This document shows positions 10,276 through 22,066 of a stretch of DNA of 64,000 nucleotides, one piece after another. A program made the position numbers and the translations under genes. Source of the DNA: Vibrio maerlii (GTDB lineage: Bacteria > Pseudomonadota > Gammaproteobacteria > Enterobacterales > Vibrionaceae). The DNA lies in contig NZ_QRHC01000003.1 in NCBI RefSeq assembly GCF_003415655.1, positions 488,600 through 552,599 on the forward strand. The letters run 5' to 3'. The notes below the pieces were generated by a model that worked only from the letters and a program-made list of their open reading frames with translations, was not told the DNA's origin and ran no database searches. How positions within the stretch are numbered: position 1 is the stretch's first letter; each line of letters opens with the position of its first letter.

Positions 10276-12972
10276 TTAGTCTAGAGTACGCTTAACCTCA
10301 ACGATTTCGAATACTTCGATTTGGTCACCAACGCGAACGTCGTTGTAGTTCTTAACGCCGATACCACACTCGTAGCCGTTCTTAACTTCTTGAACGTCGT
10401 CTTTGAAGCGGCGTAGAGATTCTAGCTCACCTTCGTAGATTACAACGTTATCGCGAAGAACGCGGATTGGGTTATTACGCTTGATTGTACCTTCAGTAAC
10501 CATACAACCTGCGATTGCACCAAGCTTAGGCGACTTAAACACGTCACGCACTTCAGCAAGACCAATGATCTCTTGCTTGAATTCTGGAGCAAGCATACCG
10601 CCCATCGCTTGTTTCACTTCATCAATCAATTGGTAAATGATTGAGTAGTAGCGAAGGTCTAGGTTTTCAGTTTCGATTGCACGACGCGCAGTTGCATCAG
10701 CACGAACGTTGAAACCAAGGATGATAGCGTTAGAAGCAGCTGCAAGTACCGCATCAGTCTCAGTGATACCACCAACACCAGAACCAACGATGTTAACTTT
10801 AACTTCGTCAGTCGATAGCTTACGAAGAGAATCTGCGATTGCTTCAACAGAGCCTTGTACGTCAGCCTTAAGTACCACGTTAAGCTCAGCAACTTCACCA
10901 GCAGCCATGTTAGAGAACATGTTCTCAAGCTTAGCTTTTTGCTGACGTGCTAGTTTAACATCACGGAATTTACCTTGACGGTAGTTCGCAACTTCACGTG
11001 CTTTACGCTCATCACGTACAACTGTAGCTTCATCACCCGATGCAGGAACACCAGATAGACCAATGATTTCTACAGGGATAGATGGACCAGCTTCAGTGAT
11101 CTCTTTACCGTTCTCATCGCGCATTGCACGAACACGACCGTATTCTTGACCACAAAGTAGGATATCACCCTTGTTCAACGTACCTGATTGAACCAGTACC
11201 GTTGCAACTGGACCACGACCTTTATCTAGGCGAGATTCAACAACAACACCAGAAGCCATACCTTGATCTACCGCTGTTAGTTCAAGAACTTCAGATTGTA
11301 GAAGGATAGTTTCTAGAAGACCGTCAATGTTTGTACCCTGTTTCGCAGAGATGTGAACAAACATGTTCTCACCGCCCCACTCTTCAGGGATAACATCGTA
11401 CTGTGCCAGTTCGTTCTTAACGTTATCTGGGTTCGCGTCTTCTTTGTCGATCTTGTTTACAGCAACAATTAGAGGAACATCAGCCGCTTTTGCGTGCTGA
11501 ATCGCTTCAATCGTTTGTGGCATTACGCCATCGTCCGCTGCTACTACAAGAACAACGATATCTGTCGCTTGAGCACCACGTGCACGCATAGCGGTAAACG
11601 CTGCGTGTCCAGGAGTATCAAGGAAAGTGATCATACCGTTGTCAGTTTCTACGTGGTACGCACCGATGTGCTGCGTAATACCACCCGCTTCACCCGAAGC
11701 AACGTGTGCTTTACGGATGTAGTCAAGTGTAGACGTCTTACCGTGGTCAACGTGACCCATGATAGTAACAACAGGAGCACGAGATACTGCTTCTAGTGTT
11801 TCATCACGATCAGACAGTACTGCTTCTTCAAGCTCATTTTCTTTGCGTAGGATTACCTTGTGACCCATTTCTTCTGCGACTAGCTGAGCAGTTTCTTGGT
11901 CGATCACTTGGTTGATAGTCGCCATTGCGCCCATCTTCATCATTACTTTGATTACTTCTGTCGCTTTCACTGCCATCTTATTAGCAAGCTCAGAAAGTAC
12001 GATTGTCTCACCAATTACAACATCTGCTTTAGCAACAGTTGCAGTCTTGTCGAAACCTTGTTGCATTGAAGTTGGCTTAGCCAGCTTACCGCGGTTACGA
12101 CCTTTACCACGTTGGTTGTTGCGACCGCCACGGTCGTCGTTACCAGCTGCTTTCTTCTTCTTCTTACGGCGACCGCCTTCTTCTTTACGGTCCGCTGCAT
12201 CTTCTGCTTCACGAGCGTAAGTAGAAGTCGTCACGTGGTAGTCAGAGTTCTCTAACTCTTTCTTTTTCTTTTCTTCTTCAGTCCAGCGAGCTTCGTTCTC
12301 TTCAGCTAGCTTACGAGCTTCTTCTACAAGCTTCGCTGCTTCTGCTTCTGCTTTACGCTTCGCTTCTTCGTCTTGGCGACGTTTTAGTTCATCTGCTTCT
12401 TTCTGCACGGCTTCTTGCTTCGCTATATCTTCAGCAGAACGTGATGCATCTGCTTCTTCACGTTTTGCTTTTGCTTCACGCTTAGCTTTATCTTCCGCTT
12501 CGCGTTTCGCTTTCTCTTCAGCTTCACGCTTAGCTTTTTCTTCAGCCTCGCGTTTTGCTTTCTCTTCAGCCTCACGTTTTGCTGCTTCCTCAGCTTCACG
12601 TTTAGCCGCTGCCTCTGCTTCGCGTTGTGCTGTTTCTTCAGCTTCACGCTTCGCTTCATCTTCAACCGTACTACGTTTTACGTATGTACGTTTTTTGCGC
12701 ACCTCTACTTTAACATCTTTGCTCTTACCACCGCCAGCGTTAACGCTTAGGGTGCTGCGAGTCTTACGTTGTAAAGTAAGGCGCGTTGGCTCAGTTTCAC
12801 CTGATGTGTCACCGTGTTCTTTCTTAAGATGAACAAGCAATTGCTGCTTTTCTTCATCAGAAACTGTGTCGGTGCCCGCTTTCTTCATGCCTGCATCAGC
12901 AAGTTGTTCAATCAAGCGGTCTACTGGCGTGCCAATTTCCTCACTAAGTGCTGTAACTGTAAGTTTCGTCAT
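10276..12972 (-). CDS. infB: Translation initiation factor IF-2
   Basis: GTPase of 898 aa that places fMet-tRNA on the 30S subunit and promotes subunit joining. The N-terminal IF2-N domain ([14 protein letters not shown]) is followed by a long charged helix with octad repeats (about residues 108-172). A second IF2-N-like segment comes next. The G domain has [34 protein letters not shown] and [13 protein letters not shown]. Domains II-IV end at [10 protein letters not shown]. As in E. coli, internal in-frame starts could give shorter forms. It follows nusA by 21 bp. Confidence 0.97.
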   Translation of the reverse strand: MTKLTVTALSEEIGTPVDRLIEQLADAGMKKAGTDTVSDEEKQQLLVHLKKEHGDTSGETEPTRLTLQRKTRSTLSVNAGGGKSKDVKVEVRKKRTYVKRSTVEDEAKREAEETAQREAEAAAKREAEEAAKREAEEKAKREAEEKAKREAEEKAKREAEDKAKREAKAKREEADASRSAEDIAKQEAVQKEADELKRRQDEEAKRKAEAEAAKLVEEARKLAEENEARWTEEEKKKKELENSDYHVTTSTYAREAEDAADRKEEGGRRKKKKKAAGNDDRGGRNNQRGKGRNRGKLAKPTSMQQGFDKTATVAKADVVIGETIVLSELANKMAVKATEVIKVMMKMGAMATINQVIDQETAQLVAEEMGHKVILRKENELEEAVLSDRDETLEAVSRAPVVTIMGHVDHGKTSTLDYIRKAHVASGEAGGITQHIGAYHVETDNGMITFLDTPGHAAFTAMRARGAQATDIVVLVVAADDGVMPQTIEAIQHAKAADVPLIVAVNKIDKEDANPDNVKNELAQYDVIPEEWGGENMFVHISAKQGTNIDGLLETILLQSEVLELTAVDQGMASGVVVESRLDKGRGPVATVLVQSGTLNKGDILLCGQEYGRVRAMRDENGKEITEAGPSIPVEIIGLSGVPASGDEATVVRDERKAREVANYRQGKFRDVKLARQQKAKLENMFSNMAAGEVAELNVVLKADVQGSVEAIADSLRKLSTDEVKVNIVGSGVGGITETDAVLAAASNAIILGFNVRADATARRAIETENLDLRYYSIIYQLIDEVKQAMGGMLAPEFKQEIIGLAEVRDVFKSPKLGAIAGCMVTEGTIKRNNPIRVLRDNVVIYEGELESLRRFKDDVQEVKNGYECGIGVKNYNDVRVGDQIEVFEIVEVKRTLD
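12457..12651 (-). repeat. In-frame 24-bp repeats encoding REAEEKAK octads in IF-2
   Basis: About eight tandem copies of an 8-residue unit (EAEEKAKR and variants) encode the charged linker helix of IF-2. The copies are near-identical at DNA level, so copy number is likely to vary between strains without breaking the frame. Confidence 0.85.
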
Positions 12973-12993
12973 GCCATTACCTCCTTGCTGATA

Positions 12994-14481
12994 TTATTCT
13001 TCGTCACCGAACCAACAGATGTTACGCGCAGCCATGATCAGTTCACCTGCACGCTCTTCAGTTAGACCTTCGATACCTTCTAGGTCATCAATGCCTTGGT
13101 CGGCTAAATCTTCTAGTGTTGCTACGCCCTTCGCTGCTAGTTTGAACGCCATTTCGCGCTCTAGACCTTCAAGACCCAGTAGGTCTTCAGCAGGCTCTAC
13201 ACCATCGAAAGACTCTTCTTGTGCTAGCGCTTGAGTCGTTAGTGCATCTTTCGCACGGTTACGTAGCTCTTCAACGATCTCTTCGTTTAGACCGTCAACT
13301 TCAAGTAGTTCATTTACTGGAACGTAAGCCACTTCTTCTAGCGTAGAGAAGCCTTCTTCAACAAGCAGTTGAGCGAAGTCTTCTTCGATATCTAGGTGCT
13401 TCATGAAGTTTTCGATTGAAGCAACAGACTCTTCTTGGTGCTTCTTCTCTAGGTCTTCAACCGTCATTACGTTGAGTTCCCAACCAGTCAGTTGAGACGC
13501 TAGACGTACGTTCTGGCCAGAACGACCAATCGCTTGAGCTAGGTTGTCGGCTTCTACCGCGATGTCCATTGAGTGTGCATCTTCATCAACGATGATAGAA
13601 GCAACGTCAGCTGGTGCCATAGCGTTGATAACGAATTGAGCTGGGTTATCGTCCCAAAGCACGATATCAATACGCTCACCACCAAGCTCACCAGATACAG
13701 CTTGTACACGTGCACCACGCATACCAACACACGCACCAACAGGGTCGATACGCTTGTCGTTTGTTTTCACTGCGATCTTAGCACGAGAACCTGGATCACG
13801 AGCCGCACCTTTCAGTTCGATTAGCTCCTCACCGATTTCCGGTACTTCAACACGGAATAGCTCAGCAAGCATTTCAGGCTTAGAACGAGTTACGAACAGT
13901 TGGAAGCCACGAGCTTCTGGCGCTACTTTGTATAGTAGTCCACGAACGCGGTCACCTGGACGGAAGTTTTCACGTGGAAGTTGGTCATCACGTAGGATAA
14001 CTGCTTCTGCGTTGTTACCTAGGTCTAGGATAACTGTGTCACGGTTAACTTTCTTAACGGCACCAGTTACTAGCTCACCTTCGTTGTCGATGAACTGCTC
14101 AACGATTTGTGCACGCTCAGCTTCACGTACTTTCTGTACGATAACTTGCTTAGCAGTTTGAGTCGTAATACGGTCGAACGTTACTGACTCAATATCGTCT
14201 TCAATGAAACCACCAAGTTCAATCTCTGGATCATCAAACTTCGCAGCTTCTAAAGAGATCTGCTTTGTTGGGAATTCAACTTCTTCTACAACTTCCCAAC
14301 GACGGAAAGTTTCGAATTCACCTGTTTTGCGATCGATTTCAACACGAACTTCAATCTCCATTTCGTGTTTTTTCTTGCTTGATGTAGCAAGAGCGATTTC
14401 TAGCGCTTCAAAAATACGCTCACGAGGTACAGCCTTCTCGTTTGAAACAGCTTCTACTACCGCTAAAATTTCTTTACTCAT
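12994..14481 (-). CDS. nusA: Transcription termination/antitermination protein NusA
   Basis: RNA-polymerase-binding protein of 495 aa that governs pausing, termination and antitermination. Domain order is an N-terminal RNAP-binding domain, S1 ([21 protein letters not shown]), KH1 ([18 protein letters not shown]) and KH2 ([18 protein letters not shown]). Two acidic C-terminal repeats follow ([18 protein letters not shown] and [18 protein letters not shown]). It is in the rimP-nusA-infB operon. Confidence 0.97.
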   Translation of the reverse strand: MSKEILAVVEAVSNEKAVPRERIFEALEIALATSSKKKHEMEIEVRVEIDRKTGEFETFRRWEVVEEVEFPTKQISLEAAKFDDPEIELGGFIEDDIESVTFDRITTQTAKQVIVQKVREAERAQIVEQFIDNEGELVTGAVKKVNRDTVILDLGNNAEAVILRDDQLPRENFRPGDRVRGLLYKVAPEARGFQLFVTRSKPEMLAELFRVEVPEIGEELIELKGAARDPGSRAKIAVKTNDKRIDPVGACVGMRGARVQAVSGELGGERIDIVLWDDNPAQFVINAMAPADVASIIVDEDAHSMDIAVEADNLAQAIGRSGQNVRLASQLTGWELNVMTVEDLEKKHQEESVASIENFMKHLDIEEDFAQLLVEEGFSTLEEVAYVPVNELLEVDGLNEEIVEELRNRAKDALTTQALAQEESFDGVEPAEDLLGLEGLEREMAFKLAAKGVATLEDLADQGIDDLEGIEGLTEERAGELIMAARNICWFGDEE

Positions 14482-14532
14482 TTATCTAGCCTCTTCAGCT
14501 TTTAATTTTTCTAGAGCTTATTTCTCTAAAAA

Positions 14533-14988
14533 CTAAAATTTAGGGATTAAGTTAGCTTTTGAAATGTTGCTTAGCATGAAGTCTTCTTCTTGCCCATCAA
14601 CAGTTACAGCAATGGTTTCACCGTCAACAGAGTGAATAGTACCTTTCCACTTACGACGGTTGCCAACTGCCATTTTCAATACGAGGTTAACCTCGTGACC
14701 AATAAATTGGGTGTAGTGTTCAGCTTTGAAGAGTGGTCTTTCTAAACCTGGAGAAGACACTTCTAAGTTGTAAACCACAGAGATCGGATCTTCAACATCA
14801 AGTACAGCACCCACTTGATGACTTACTTCAGCACAATCATCAACCGTGATGCCATTTTCCGCATCGATGTAGATTCGTAGTGTTGAGTGCTCGCCCGCAC
14901 GAATAAACTCTAATCCAACTAACTCGTAGCCTGCTGCTTCTACAGGAGCTTCAAGCATTTCAGTAAGTTGTCTTTCTAAACCAGTCAT
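14533..14988 (-). CDS. rimP: Ribosome maturation factor RimP
   Basis: Factor for 30S assembly, 151 aa. The family features are [20 protein letters not shown], the acidic strand [19 protein letters not shown] and [11 protein letters not shown], followed by the C-terminal SH3-like barrel ending [13 protein letters not shown]. It is the first protein gene of the nusA-infB operon, downstream of tRNA-fMet and the terminator at 15069-15102. Confidence 0.95.
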   Translation of the reverse strand: MTGLERQLTEMLEAPVEAAGYELVGLEFIRAGEHSTLRIYIDAENGITVDDCAEVSHQVGAVLDVEDPISVVYNLEVSSPGLERPLFKAEHYTQFIGHEVNLVLKMAVGNRRKWKGTIHSVDGETIAVTVDGQEEDFMLSNISKANLIPKF

Positions 14989-15068
14989 TTAACCACTCCA
15001 GAAACAAAAAAAGGGCATAGAGCCCAATTTAAATTCCAAGCATTACCCAAACACTAATGTTCAGATAA

Positions 15069-15102
15069 CAAAAAACCCCGAGTAAGTCGGGGTTTTTTGT
15101 TG
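15069..15102 (-). terminator. Terminator between tRNA-fMet and rimP
   Basis: AACCCCGA and TCGGGGTT form a stem with an A run and a T run on either side. It would end or attenuate transcription coming from the tRNA genes before rimP. Confidence 0.8.
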
Positions 15103-15207
15103 CTGGACCCTTATATGTTAAGAAGAAATTCTTCTTAACCGCAGTGGGGAACCACTGCACAAACTTGTCCACTTTCTTTAATGAGAACTTAACTCTTTAA
15201 AGAGAAT

Positions 15208-15284
<77 letters not shown>

Positions 15285-15339
15285 TCCGACTAGAGAACAT
15301 TATACGTCCTACTAGGTGTTTTACAAGTTTGTAAAATAA

Positions 15340-15423
15340 TGGTGCCGAGAGAGGGACTCGAACCCTCACACCAAAGGCACCAGCACCTCATGCTGGCGTG
15401 TCTACCAATTTCACCATCTCGGC
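15340..15423 (-). tRNA. leuU: tRNA-Leu (anticodon GAG)
   Basis: An 84-nt type II tRNA with encoded CCA. The acceptor stem is GCCGAGA/TCTCGGC, the anticodon loop is ATGAGGT within stem CCAGC/GCTGG, and a long variable arm follows. It lies between secG and tRNA-fMet, as leuU does near secG in E. coli (without the argG gene found there). Confidence 0.95.
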
Positions 15424-15455
15424 ATCAAAATCGCTTTGAGTTAAGACTCAAAGAC

Positions 15456-15791
15456 TTATTGAGGAATTTCGTTGCTGTTTTCAGCAGGAATTTCGCTCAT
15501 TGCATCTTCAGCTTGCTGGATAGTTTGACCTTGAGTTGGGTCAACCCACTGAGACTCGGTTTTATGCGTAGACATGTTACCAAGCACTAAGCTGATGATG
15601 AAAAATACTGTTGCAAAAATTGCAGTCATTCGAGTTAGGAAGTTACCTGAGCCGCTCGCGCCAAACACTGTGTTTGAAGCACCAGCACCGAATGAGGCTC
15701 CCATATCTGCGCCTTTACCTTGTTGAATCAACACAAGGCCAATTACACCAAGCGCTGCCAACAGGTAAATCACAAGTAGAGCTGTAAACAT
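15456..15791 (-). CDS. secG: Protein-export membrane protein SecG
   Basis: Small subunit of the SecYEG translocon, 111 aa. Two membrane segments (residues about 3-22 and 52-72) flank the conserved cytoplasmic [15 protein letters not shown] loop with [12 protein letters not shown]. The tail is polar. The gene is followed by tRNA-Leu on the same strand, probably in the same transcript. Confidence 0.95.
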   Translation of the reverse strand: MFTALLVIYLLAALGVIGLVLIQQGKGADMGASFGAGASNTVFGASGSGNFLTRMTAIFATVFFIISLVLGNMSTHKTESQWVDPTQGQTIQQAEDAMSEIPAENSNEIPQ

Positions 15792-15979
15792 GTTTCCACC
15801 TATGTTCCAAATTGTTGAGCCAGCGCGTTTCTTAAAAATCGGTTAAAAACTTATTTTTAAGAACAAGGCTAGCGACCTCCTTACCGAAGGCCGAGCAATA
15901 CTAGCGAAAGCCTATTACGCTGACAAGGAGAAATTAATAAAAAGCCCAAACTTTTGACTCAAACGGTCAAAAAGAGCAC

Positions 15980-16016
15980 AAACCTTGCACCTAACCGTCG
16001 GTTCAGTACAAGGTTT
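15980..16016 (-). terminator. Possible terminator after glmM
   Basis: AAACCTTG and CAAGGTTT pair, with an inner ACCG/CGGT pairing. The tract after it on the minus strand is only partly T-rich, so termination strength is uncertain. Confidence 0.45.
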
Positions 16017-16051
16017 AGTTATGCATTTCTATTTTTCTAAAACCACAAGGT

Positions 16052-17389
16052 CTAGAAGCTCGCCCTCACTGCATCGGCGATCTTAACGGCTGAAGCCTTA
16101 ACAAGCTCAGCATCTTCCCCTTCAACCATTACGCGAATCAGTGGCTCTGTACCCGATTTACGAAGAAGCACACGACCCTTCTCACCCAGCTCAGCTTCCA
16201 CTTCTTTAGTCGCTACTTTAACAGCCTCTTCGTCTAATGGGTTTGAATCACCTTCAAAACGAACGTTTTCTAGCACTTGAGGGTAAAGTGTCATGCCTTG
16301 AGACAGATCATGCAAAGTCATATCGCTACCAACAACAGAAGCAAGCACCTGAAGCGCAGCAACAATCGCGTCACCAGTCGTCACTTTATCCAGTAGGATG
16401 ACGTGGCCTGAGTTTTCAGCGCCAATGTTCCAGCCTTTCTCTTTTAGCTGCTCCATTACGTAACGGTCACCCACAGCAGCACGAACAAATGGAATACCTA
16501 GCTGTTTTAGGCCGTTTTCCATACCTAGGTTAGTCATCAAAGTACCAACCACACCGCCTTTTAGTTCACCACGGCGAAGCGCATCGCGTGCAAGGATATA
16601 AGCGATCTGGTCCCCATCAATCACATTACCCAAGTGGTCAACCATCATGATACGGTCGCCATCGCCATCAAAAGCTAAACCCAAATGAGCTTGTTCTTCA
16701 ACAACACGTGCCTGAAGCGCACGAGTATCCGTCGCACCTACTTCATGGTTAATATTAGTACCATTAGGCTCAACACCCATTGCAATCACTTCTGCACCAA
16801 GCTCTGAAAATACTGCCGGAGCAATGTGGTAAGTGGCACCATGAGCACAATCCACAACGATCTTCAGGTCTTTAAGGCTCAGCTCATGTGGGAAAGTACT
16901 CTTACAGAACTCAATGTAGCGACCAGCCGCGTCAACAAGACGGCTAGCCTTACCTAACATTGCTGACTCTACGCACTCAATCTCTTTATCAAGTTCAGCC
17001 TCGATTGCCAACTCAATATCGTCTGGCAGTTTAGTTCCTTCTGATGAGAAAAATTTTATGCCGTTGTCGTAGTATGGGTTGTGCGAAGCAGAGATAACAA
17101 TACCTGCTTCAGCACGAAATGTTTGAGTCAAGTAAGCCACTGCAGGTGTTGGCATTGGACCAGTAAAGGTCGCTTTAAGACCCGCGGCAGCTAGGCCGGC
17201 TTCTAACGCAGACTCAAGCATGTAACCAGAGATACGGGTATCTTTACCGATGATAACTTTCTTAGTGCCTTGCTTTGCAAGTACGCGGCCAGCAGCCCAA
17301 CCAAGCTTAAGTACAAAATCTGGAGTAATCGGGTATTGACCCACTTTGCCACGTACTCCATCAGTACCAAAATAACGTCTGTTCGACAT
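16052..17389 (-). CDS. glmM: Phosphoglucosamine mutase GlmM
   Basis: Interconverts glucosamine-6-P and glucosamine-1-P for UDP-GlcNAc, peptidoglycan and LPS synthesis; 445 aa. The phosphoserine is Ser102 in [15 protein letters not shown]. The Mg loop is [13 protein letters not shown], the sugar-binding loop [10 protein letters not shown], and the phosphate-binding loop [17 protein letters not shown]. It lies 23 bp after folP, as in E. coli. A related mutase for chitin sugars is encoded at 54.3-55.7 kb. Confidence 0.97.
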   Translation of the reverse strand: MSNRRYFGTDGVRGKVGQYPITPDFVLKLGWAAGRVLAKQGTKKVIIGKDTRISGYMLESALEAGLAAAGLKATFTGPMPTPAVAYLTQTFRAEAGIVISASHNPYYDNGIKFFSSEGTKLPDDIELAIEAELDKEIECVESAMLGKASRLVDAAGRYIEFCKSTFPHELSLKDLKIVVDCAHGATYHIAPAVFSELGAEVIAMGVEPNGTNINHEVGATDTRALQARVVEEQAHLGLAFDGDGDRIMMVDHLGNVIDGDQIAYILARDALRRGELKGGVVGTLMTNLGMENGLKQLGIPFVRAAVGDRYVMEQLKEKGWNIGAENSGHVILLDKVTTGDAIVAALQVLASVVGSDMTLHDLSQGMTLYPQVLENVRFEGDSNPLDEEAVKVATKEVEAELGEKGRVLLRKSGTEPLIRVMVEGEDAELVKASAVKIADAVRASF

Positions 17390-17412
17390 AGGTTTTTCCT
17401 TAACTTTTTATT

Positions 17413-18243
17413 CTATTGGTTCGCTAGTATCATCGAGGTGACTTTCATTGCATCGATGGTTTCTTCAATGTCGTGCACTCGAATAATCTGCGCCCCTTTT
17501 GCTGCTGCAATCGTAGCACAAGCCACACTGCCTGCCACACACTGAGCGGGTTGTTTATCTAATAATTTAAAGATCATCGACTTTCGCGACATACCAGCAA
17601 GAATCGGTAAGCCTAGTTGATGATAGTGCTCAAGGTTTGCCAGCAATCGGTAGTTGTGCTCTAGCGTCTTTCCAAAACCAAAGCCCGGATCAAGAATAAG
17701 CTGTCGACGCTCAATACCGACCGCTTCGCATGCCTCTACGCGCTCTTCCAAGAATTCTGCCACCTCACCAATCACTTCATCGTATTGCGGGTTTTGCTGC
17801 ATTGTTCGTGGTTGACCTTTCATATGCATTAAACAAACCGGTACCCCAGCATCTGCAGCTGCCTCGAGTGCTCCCGGCTCTTGCAAAGCACGAACGTCAT
17901 TGATTAAGTCCGCTCCAGCAGCAACAGCCTGGCGCATCACTTCAGCCTTACTAGTGTCAATAGATACCCAGATATCAAACCGTTGTTTAATCGCTTTAAT
18001 GACAGGGATAACGCGCTGAAGCTCCTCTTCAAGAGCCACCTCAGGGGCACCTGGACGGGTGGATTCACCACCGATATCAATAATACCGACACCAAGCTCA
18101 ACCATTTTCTGCGCTTGATCTAACGCATTGTCTAACGAGTTAAACTTACCGCCATCTGAAAACGAGTCCGGTGTAACATTAAGAATGCCCATCACCACAG
18201 GTTGGCTTAGGTCTAACTGTTTGTCTTTGCTGATAAGTTTCAT
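17413..18243 (-). CDS. folP: Dihydropteroate synthase
   Basis: Folate pathway TIM barrel of 276 aa that joins p-aminobenzoate to dihydropterin pyrophosphate; it is the sulfonamide target. Motifs seen are MGILNVTPDSFSDGG, DIGGESTRPGA, ILDPGFGFGKTLEHN and GMSRKSM. It lies downstream of ftsH, across a terminator-like hairpin, and just upstream of glmM. Confidence 0.96.
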   Translation of the reverse strand: MKLISKDKQLDLSQPVVMGILNVTPDSFSDGGKFNSLDNALDQAQKMVELGVGIIDIGGESTRPGAPEVALEEELQRVIPVIKAIKQRFDIWVSIDTSKAEVMRQAVAAGADLINDVRALQEPGALEAAADAGVPVCLMHMKGQPRTMQQNPQYDEVIGEVAEFLEERVEACEAVGIERRQLILDPGFGFGKTLEHNYRLLANLEHYHQLGLPILAGMSRKSMIFKLLDKQPAQCVAGSVACATIAAAKGAQIIRVHDIEETIDAMKVTSMILANQ

Positions 18244-18273
18244 ACATCCATCCTTATCAATAAACCGTAAATA

Positions 18274-18305
18274 GAAAAAACCCCGAGTCTCCCCGGGGTT
18301 TTGTT
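18274..18305 (-). terminator. Hairpin terminator between ftsH and folP
   Basis: AACCCCG and CGGGGTT pair with an A run on one side and TTTTGTTT on the other. On the minus strand it lies directly after ftsH. Confidence 0.75.
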
Positions 18306-18320
18306 TAATCAGAGCAGGAA

Positions 18321-20279
18321 TTATTCTGCGTCTTTTTTATCAGCTTCTGTGCTTTCAGCTTTGGCTTCTGGCTCAGCTTCCGCTGCAGGTTTCTCAGCTT
18401 CTTTAGGCTCAGCTGCTTTTTCAGCTTCAGCCGCCTTAGCTTCTTGTGCTTGAGCTTGTTCAACCCAGCCTGCTGGCTCACGGATTTCGTCTTTACGTTC
18501 CATCAGGTCATCAATCTGACCCGCGTCGATGGTTTCGTACTTCATTAACGCATCTTTCATCGCGTGCATGATATCCATGTTATCTTCAAGGATCTTCTTA
18601 GCACGGTCGTAGTTGCGGTCGATGATCTTGCGAACCTCAACGTCAATCAGCTTAGCAGTGTCTTCAGACATGTGCTTGGTCTGAGTCACGCTACGGCCTA
18701 GGAATACTTCACCTTCTTCCTCTGCGTATAGTAGAGGACCAAGTTTTTCGGAGAAGCCCCACTGAGTCACCATCTTACGAGCGATGTCTGTTGCACGTTC
18801 GATATCGTTAGAAGCACCTGTCGATACTTTGTCAGCACCGTAGATAAGCTCTTCCGCTAGACGACCACCGTACAGGCTAGAAACCATCGATTCTAGGTGC
18901 TGACGAGACATACTTACGCGATCTTGTTCTGGTAGGTACATAGTCACACCCAGCGCACGGCCACGTGGGATAATCGATACCTTGTACACAGGATCATGCT
19001 CAGGCACTAGGCGACCAACAATCGCGTGGCCTGCTTCGTGGTAAGCTGTAGACTCTTTCGTCTCTTCAGACATTACCATCGAGCGGCGTTCCGCACCCAT
19101 CATGATTTTGTCTTTCGCAAGTTCGAACTCAACCATAGAAACGTTGCGTTTGTTACCACGTGCAGCAAATAGAGCCGCTTCGTTTACTAGGTTTGCAAGG
19201 TCAGCACCTGAGAAACCAGGAGTACCACGAGCAATCAGAGATGGCTCTACGTCACCCGCTAGAGGTACTTTACGCATGTGTACTTTAAGAATCTGCTCAC
19301 GACCACGAACGTCTGGTAGACCAACCACAACTTGACGGTCAAAACGACCAGGACGAAGTAGTGCAGGGTCAAGTACGTCTGGACGGTTAGTCGCCGCGAT
19401 AACGATAATACCTTCGTTACCTTCAAAACCATCCATCTCTACCAGCATTTGGTTAAGTGTTTGCTCACGCTCATCGTGACCACCACCAACACCAGCGCCA
19501 CGCTGACGACCTACGGCATCAATCTCATCGATGAAGATGATACAAGGCGCAGCTTTCTTCGCTTGTTCGAACATGTCACGCACACGAGATGCACCTACAC
19601 CAACGAACATTTCTACGAAGTCAGAACCAGAGATAGTAAAGAACGGTACTTTCGCTTCACCAGCGATCGCTTTCGCCAGTAGTGTTTTACCCGTACCAGG
19701 AGGACCTACCATTAGGACACCCGTTGGAATCTTACCACCCAGCTTTTGGAAACGGCTTGGGTCGCGAAGGTAATCAACTAGCTCTTTAACGTCTTCTTTA
19801 GCTTCGTCACAACCAGCAACGTCAGCAAAAGTCGTTTTAATTTGCTCTTCGCTCATCATACGAGCTTTACTCTTACCGAAGGACATAGCGCCTTTGCCGC
19901 CGCCGCCTTGCATCTGACGCATGAAGAAAATCCACACACCAATAAGTAAGATCATAGGGAACCAAGAAATGAAGATAGTACCTAACAGGCTTTGCTCTTC
20001 TGGAGGCGTGCCTTGTACTTTCACATTTTGGTTGATTAGGTCATCAAGCAGCTTGTCATCATAAACTGGCATGTACGTTACGTACTTACCACCACCACGG
20101 CGAGTGAAGGTAATTTCCATATTATTGAATTGAGCTTCCTGAACTTGGCCTTGGCCAACTTCCTGTACAAACGTGGTGTAATCTACGCTTTTCCCGTTGT
20201 TTTCCCCAGGGCCAAAGCTCTGGAAAACCGACATCAGGACTACCGCGATAACTAGCCACAGAATTAAATTTTTTGCCAT
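18321..20279 (-). CDS. ftsH: ATP-dependent zinc metalloprotease FtsH
   Basis: Membrane-anchored AAA+ protease that degrades misfolded membrane proteins and regulators such as LpxC; 652 aa from the chosen start. Two membrane segments (about residues 5-24 and 99-120) flank a periplasmic domain. The AAA domain has Walker [14 protein letters not shown], Walker B FIDEID and an SRH. The zinc site is HEAGH. The C-tail is low-complexity and Ala/Glu/Lys-rich. I chose the ATG at 20277-20279 ([10 protein letters not shown], the E. coli N-terminus) over an in-frame TTG three codons upstream. Confidence 0.96.
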   Translation of the reverse strand: MAKNLILWLVIAVVLMSVFQSFGPGENNGKSVDYTTFVQEVGQGQVQEAQFNNMEITFTRRGGGKYVTYMPVYDDKLLDDLINQNVKVQGTPPEEQSLLGTIFISWFPMILLIGVWIFFMRQMQGGGGKGAMSFGKSKARMMSEEQIKTTFADVAGCDEAKEDVKELVDYLRDPSRFQKLGGKIPTGVLMVGPPGTGKTLLAKAIAGEAKVPFFTISGSDFVEMFVGVGASRVRDMFEQAKKAAPCIIFIDEIDAVGRQRGAGVGGGHDEREQTLNQMLVEMDGFEGNEGIIVIAATNRPDVLDPALLRPGRFDRQVVVGLPDVRGREQILKVHMRKVPLAGDVEPSLIARGTPGFSGADLANLVNEAALFAARGNKRNVSMVEFELAKDKIMMGAERRSMVMSEETKESTAYHEAGHAIVGRLVPEHDPVYKVSIIPRGRALGVTMYLPEQDRVSMSRQHLESMVSSLYGGRLAEELIYGADKVSTGASNDIERATDIARKMVTQWGFSEKLGPLLYAEEEGEVFLGRSVTQTKHMSEDTAKLIDVEVRKIIDRNYDRAKKILEDNMDIMHAMKDALMKYETIDAGQIDDLMERKDEIREPAGWVEQAQAQEAKAAEAEKAAEPKEAEKPAAEAEPEAKAESTEADKKDAE

Positions 20280-20385
20280 GTCACTCAAGGTGTCAGCCTC
20301 TCGATAACTAATTGTAATTAAAGGTAGGGTACTACAGTTTGTAACCTGTAGCTACAGTGTAAAATTCACATTCCAACTAGAATGG

Positions 20386-21015
20386 TTAGCCTTTGTAACC
20401 AGTCGCTACAACGAATACTTCTCGTGAACGAGCTCGGGAAGAGTCAGGCTTACGGATTTTTACCACCTTAAACATGCTACGTACTTCCTTCACGTATTGG
20501 TCAAAGCCTTCACCTTGGAATACTTTTGCTACGAAACTACCATTGGTAGCTAGAACTTGTCGACACATATCTAAAGCTAGTTCAACAAGATACATTGCTC
20601 TAGGTTGATCGACAGAATTATTTCCTGCAATGTTCGGAGCCATGTCCGACATCACCACATCCACCATGTCTGGTTGGATACGTTCAAGCAGTGCGTCAAG
20701 TACCGCTTCATCACGGAAATCGCCTTGCAGAAAACTCACCCCTGCAATTGGATCCATTGGTAACAAGTCACAAGCAATGATCTGACCACTGTCTCCAACG
20801 ATCTTAGCTGCATACTGTGACCAACCGCCAGGTGCTGCACCTAAATCAACCACTGTCATGCCAGGAGAAAATAGCTTGTCTTTGTTTTGAATCTCTTCAA
20901 TTTTGAAATAAGCGCGAGAACGGTAGCCTTTCTTACGAGCTTCATTGGCGAACTTATCATCGAAGTGTTCTTTCAACCAGCGACCAGAGCTCGCTGAATG
21001 TTTTTGTTTACTCAT
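20386..21015 (-). CDS. rlmE: 23S rRNA (uridine2552-2'-O)-methyltransferase RlmE (FtsJ/RrmJ)
   Basis: Rossmann-fold SAM methyltransferase of 209 aa acting on U2552 in the A loop of the 50S subunit. The SAM motif is [16 protein letters not shown], and [13 protein letters not shown] holds a catalytic Asp. [14 protein letters not shown] holds the catalytic Lys, and the C-terminal [14 protein letters not shown] is intact. It is upstream of ftsH and divergent from yhbY, as in E. coli. Confidence 0.96.
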   Translation of the reverse strand: MSKQKHSASSGRWLKEHFDDKFANEARKKGYRSRAYFKIEEIQNKDKLFSPGMTVVDLGAAPGGWSQYAAKIVGDSGQIIACDLLPMDPIAGVSFLQGDFRDEAVLDALLERIQPDMVDVVMSDMAPNIAGNNSVDQPRAMYLVELALDMCRQVLATNGSFVAKVFQGEGFDQYVKEVRSMFKVVKIRKPDSSRARSREVFVVATGYKG

Positions 21016-21162
21016 TCTAATCCTAATAAGAAAGAAACTGGACTTGTTACTACTATAACTGCAATAGGGAAAATCTATTGATCAATAAAATATAGTCATT
21101 GCCAATAGATGGCGTTAAAATAGCTTTTTTCAACCCTTATTCTAAAGAAAATTGGCCGCGTA

Positions 21163-21459
21163 ATGAACCTAAGCACAAAACAAAAGCAGCATCTAAAAGG
21201 CCTAGCACACAGTCTAAAACCTGTCGTGCTTATGGGCGCAAATGGACTAACTGAAGCTGTTCTAGCGGAAATTGAAATCGCACTAGACCACCACGAGTTG
21301 ATCAAAATTAAAGTTGCTTCTGAAGATCGTGAGACTAAGCAACTGATTATCGACGCTATTGTTCGTGAAACTGGTGCAGAAAAAGTTCAGACGATTGGTA
21401 AAGTTCTTGTACTTTTCCGTCAATCTGAAGAGCGTAAAATCGAAATCCCTCGCAAGTAA
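21163..21459 (+). CDS. yhbY: Ribosome assembly RNA-binding protein YhbY
   Basis: CRM-domain protein of 98 aa that binds pre-50S particles. The GxxG-type loop appears as VVLMGANGLTEAV. The fold continues through HELIKIKVASEDRE and the C-terminal GKVLVLFRQSEE. It is divergent from rlmE and followed by a terminator. Confidence 0.93.
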   Translation: MNLSTKQKQHLKGLAHSLKPVVLMGANGLTEAVLAEIEIALDHHELIKIKVASEDRETKQLIIDAIVRETGAEKVQTIGKVLVLFRQSEERKIEIPRK

Positions 21460-21517
21460 TCACGCGAGCACAAACCATCGCTAACGGTTTGTCTTTCGAT
21501 TTCAGTTACGACTGAAC

Positions 21518-21549
21518 ATAAAAAACACGGCTATTTAGCCGTGTTTTTT
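21518..21549 (+). terminator. Terminator of yhbY
   Basis: AACACGGCTA and TAGCCGTGTT form a 10-bp stem with a T7 run. The A run on the other side could also serve the convergent greA. Confidence 0.88.
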
Positions 21550-21592
21550 TGTATTTTGTTACAACTATTTTTCTCACAAATCTATTTGTGGA

Positions 21593-22066
21593 TTAGATGT
21601 ACTCTACTTTATCGATTTCGAAATCTTTATCGCCACCTGGAGTAGAGATAATCACTTCGTCGCCTTCCATCTTACCGATCAGACCACGAGCGATTGGAGA
21701 GCTCACAGAGATACGACCGGACTTAATGTCTGCTTCGTCATCGCCAACGATTTGGTAAGTTTTTTCTTCATCTGTATCAACATCGATAACGGTGACAGTC
21801 GTACCGAAGATAACTTTGCCAGTGTTGTCCATCTTAGTGACATCAATTACTTGAGCAACAGAAAGCTTGTATTCGATATCTCGGATTTGAGCTTCACAAA
21901 TACCCTGCTCTTCACGAGCTGCGTGGTACTCTGCGTTCTCTTTAAGGTCACCCAGTTCACGAGCTTCAGCGATAGCTTCAGAAATCTGAGGACGTAGTTT
22001 AAGTAGACGATCTAGCTCTGTACGTAGCGCTTGTTCGCCACGTACAGTCATTGGAACCTTTTCCAT
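21593..22066 (-). CDS. greA: Transcription elongation factor GreA
   Basis: Rescues backtracked RNA polymerase by stimulating transcript cleavage; 157 aa from the chosen start. The N-terminal coiled coil carries the acidic tip ([17 protein letters not shown]). The C-terminal FKBP-like domain runs to [10 protein letters not shown] chose the ATG at 22064-22066 ([14 protein letters not shown]), which has AGAGG about 8 nt upstream. A TTG six codons earlier is a poorer start. Confidence 0.95.
   Translation of the reverse strand: MEKVPMTVRGEQALRTELDRLLKLRPQISEAIAEARELGDLKENAEYHAAREEQGICEAQIRDIEYKLSVAQVIDVTKMDNTGKVIFGTTVTVIDVDTDEEKTYQIVGDDEADIKSGRISVSSPIARGLIGKMEGDEVIISTPGGDKDFEIDKVEYI

Noticed and set aside
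12423..12665. Lys-rich 80-codon ORF in another frame of the infB repeats
   Set aside because: It is a frame-shifted reading of the REAEEKAK repeats within infB; infB is intact.
13754..14161. 135-codon Ser/Arg-rich ORF antisense to nusA
   Set aside because: Typical low-complexity antisense shadow of a conserved gene.
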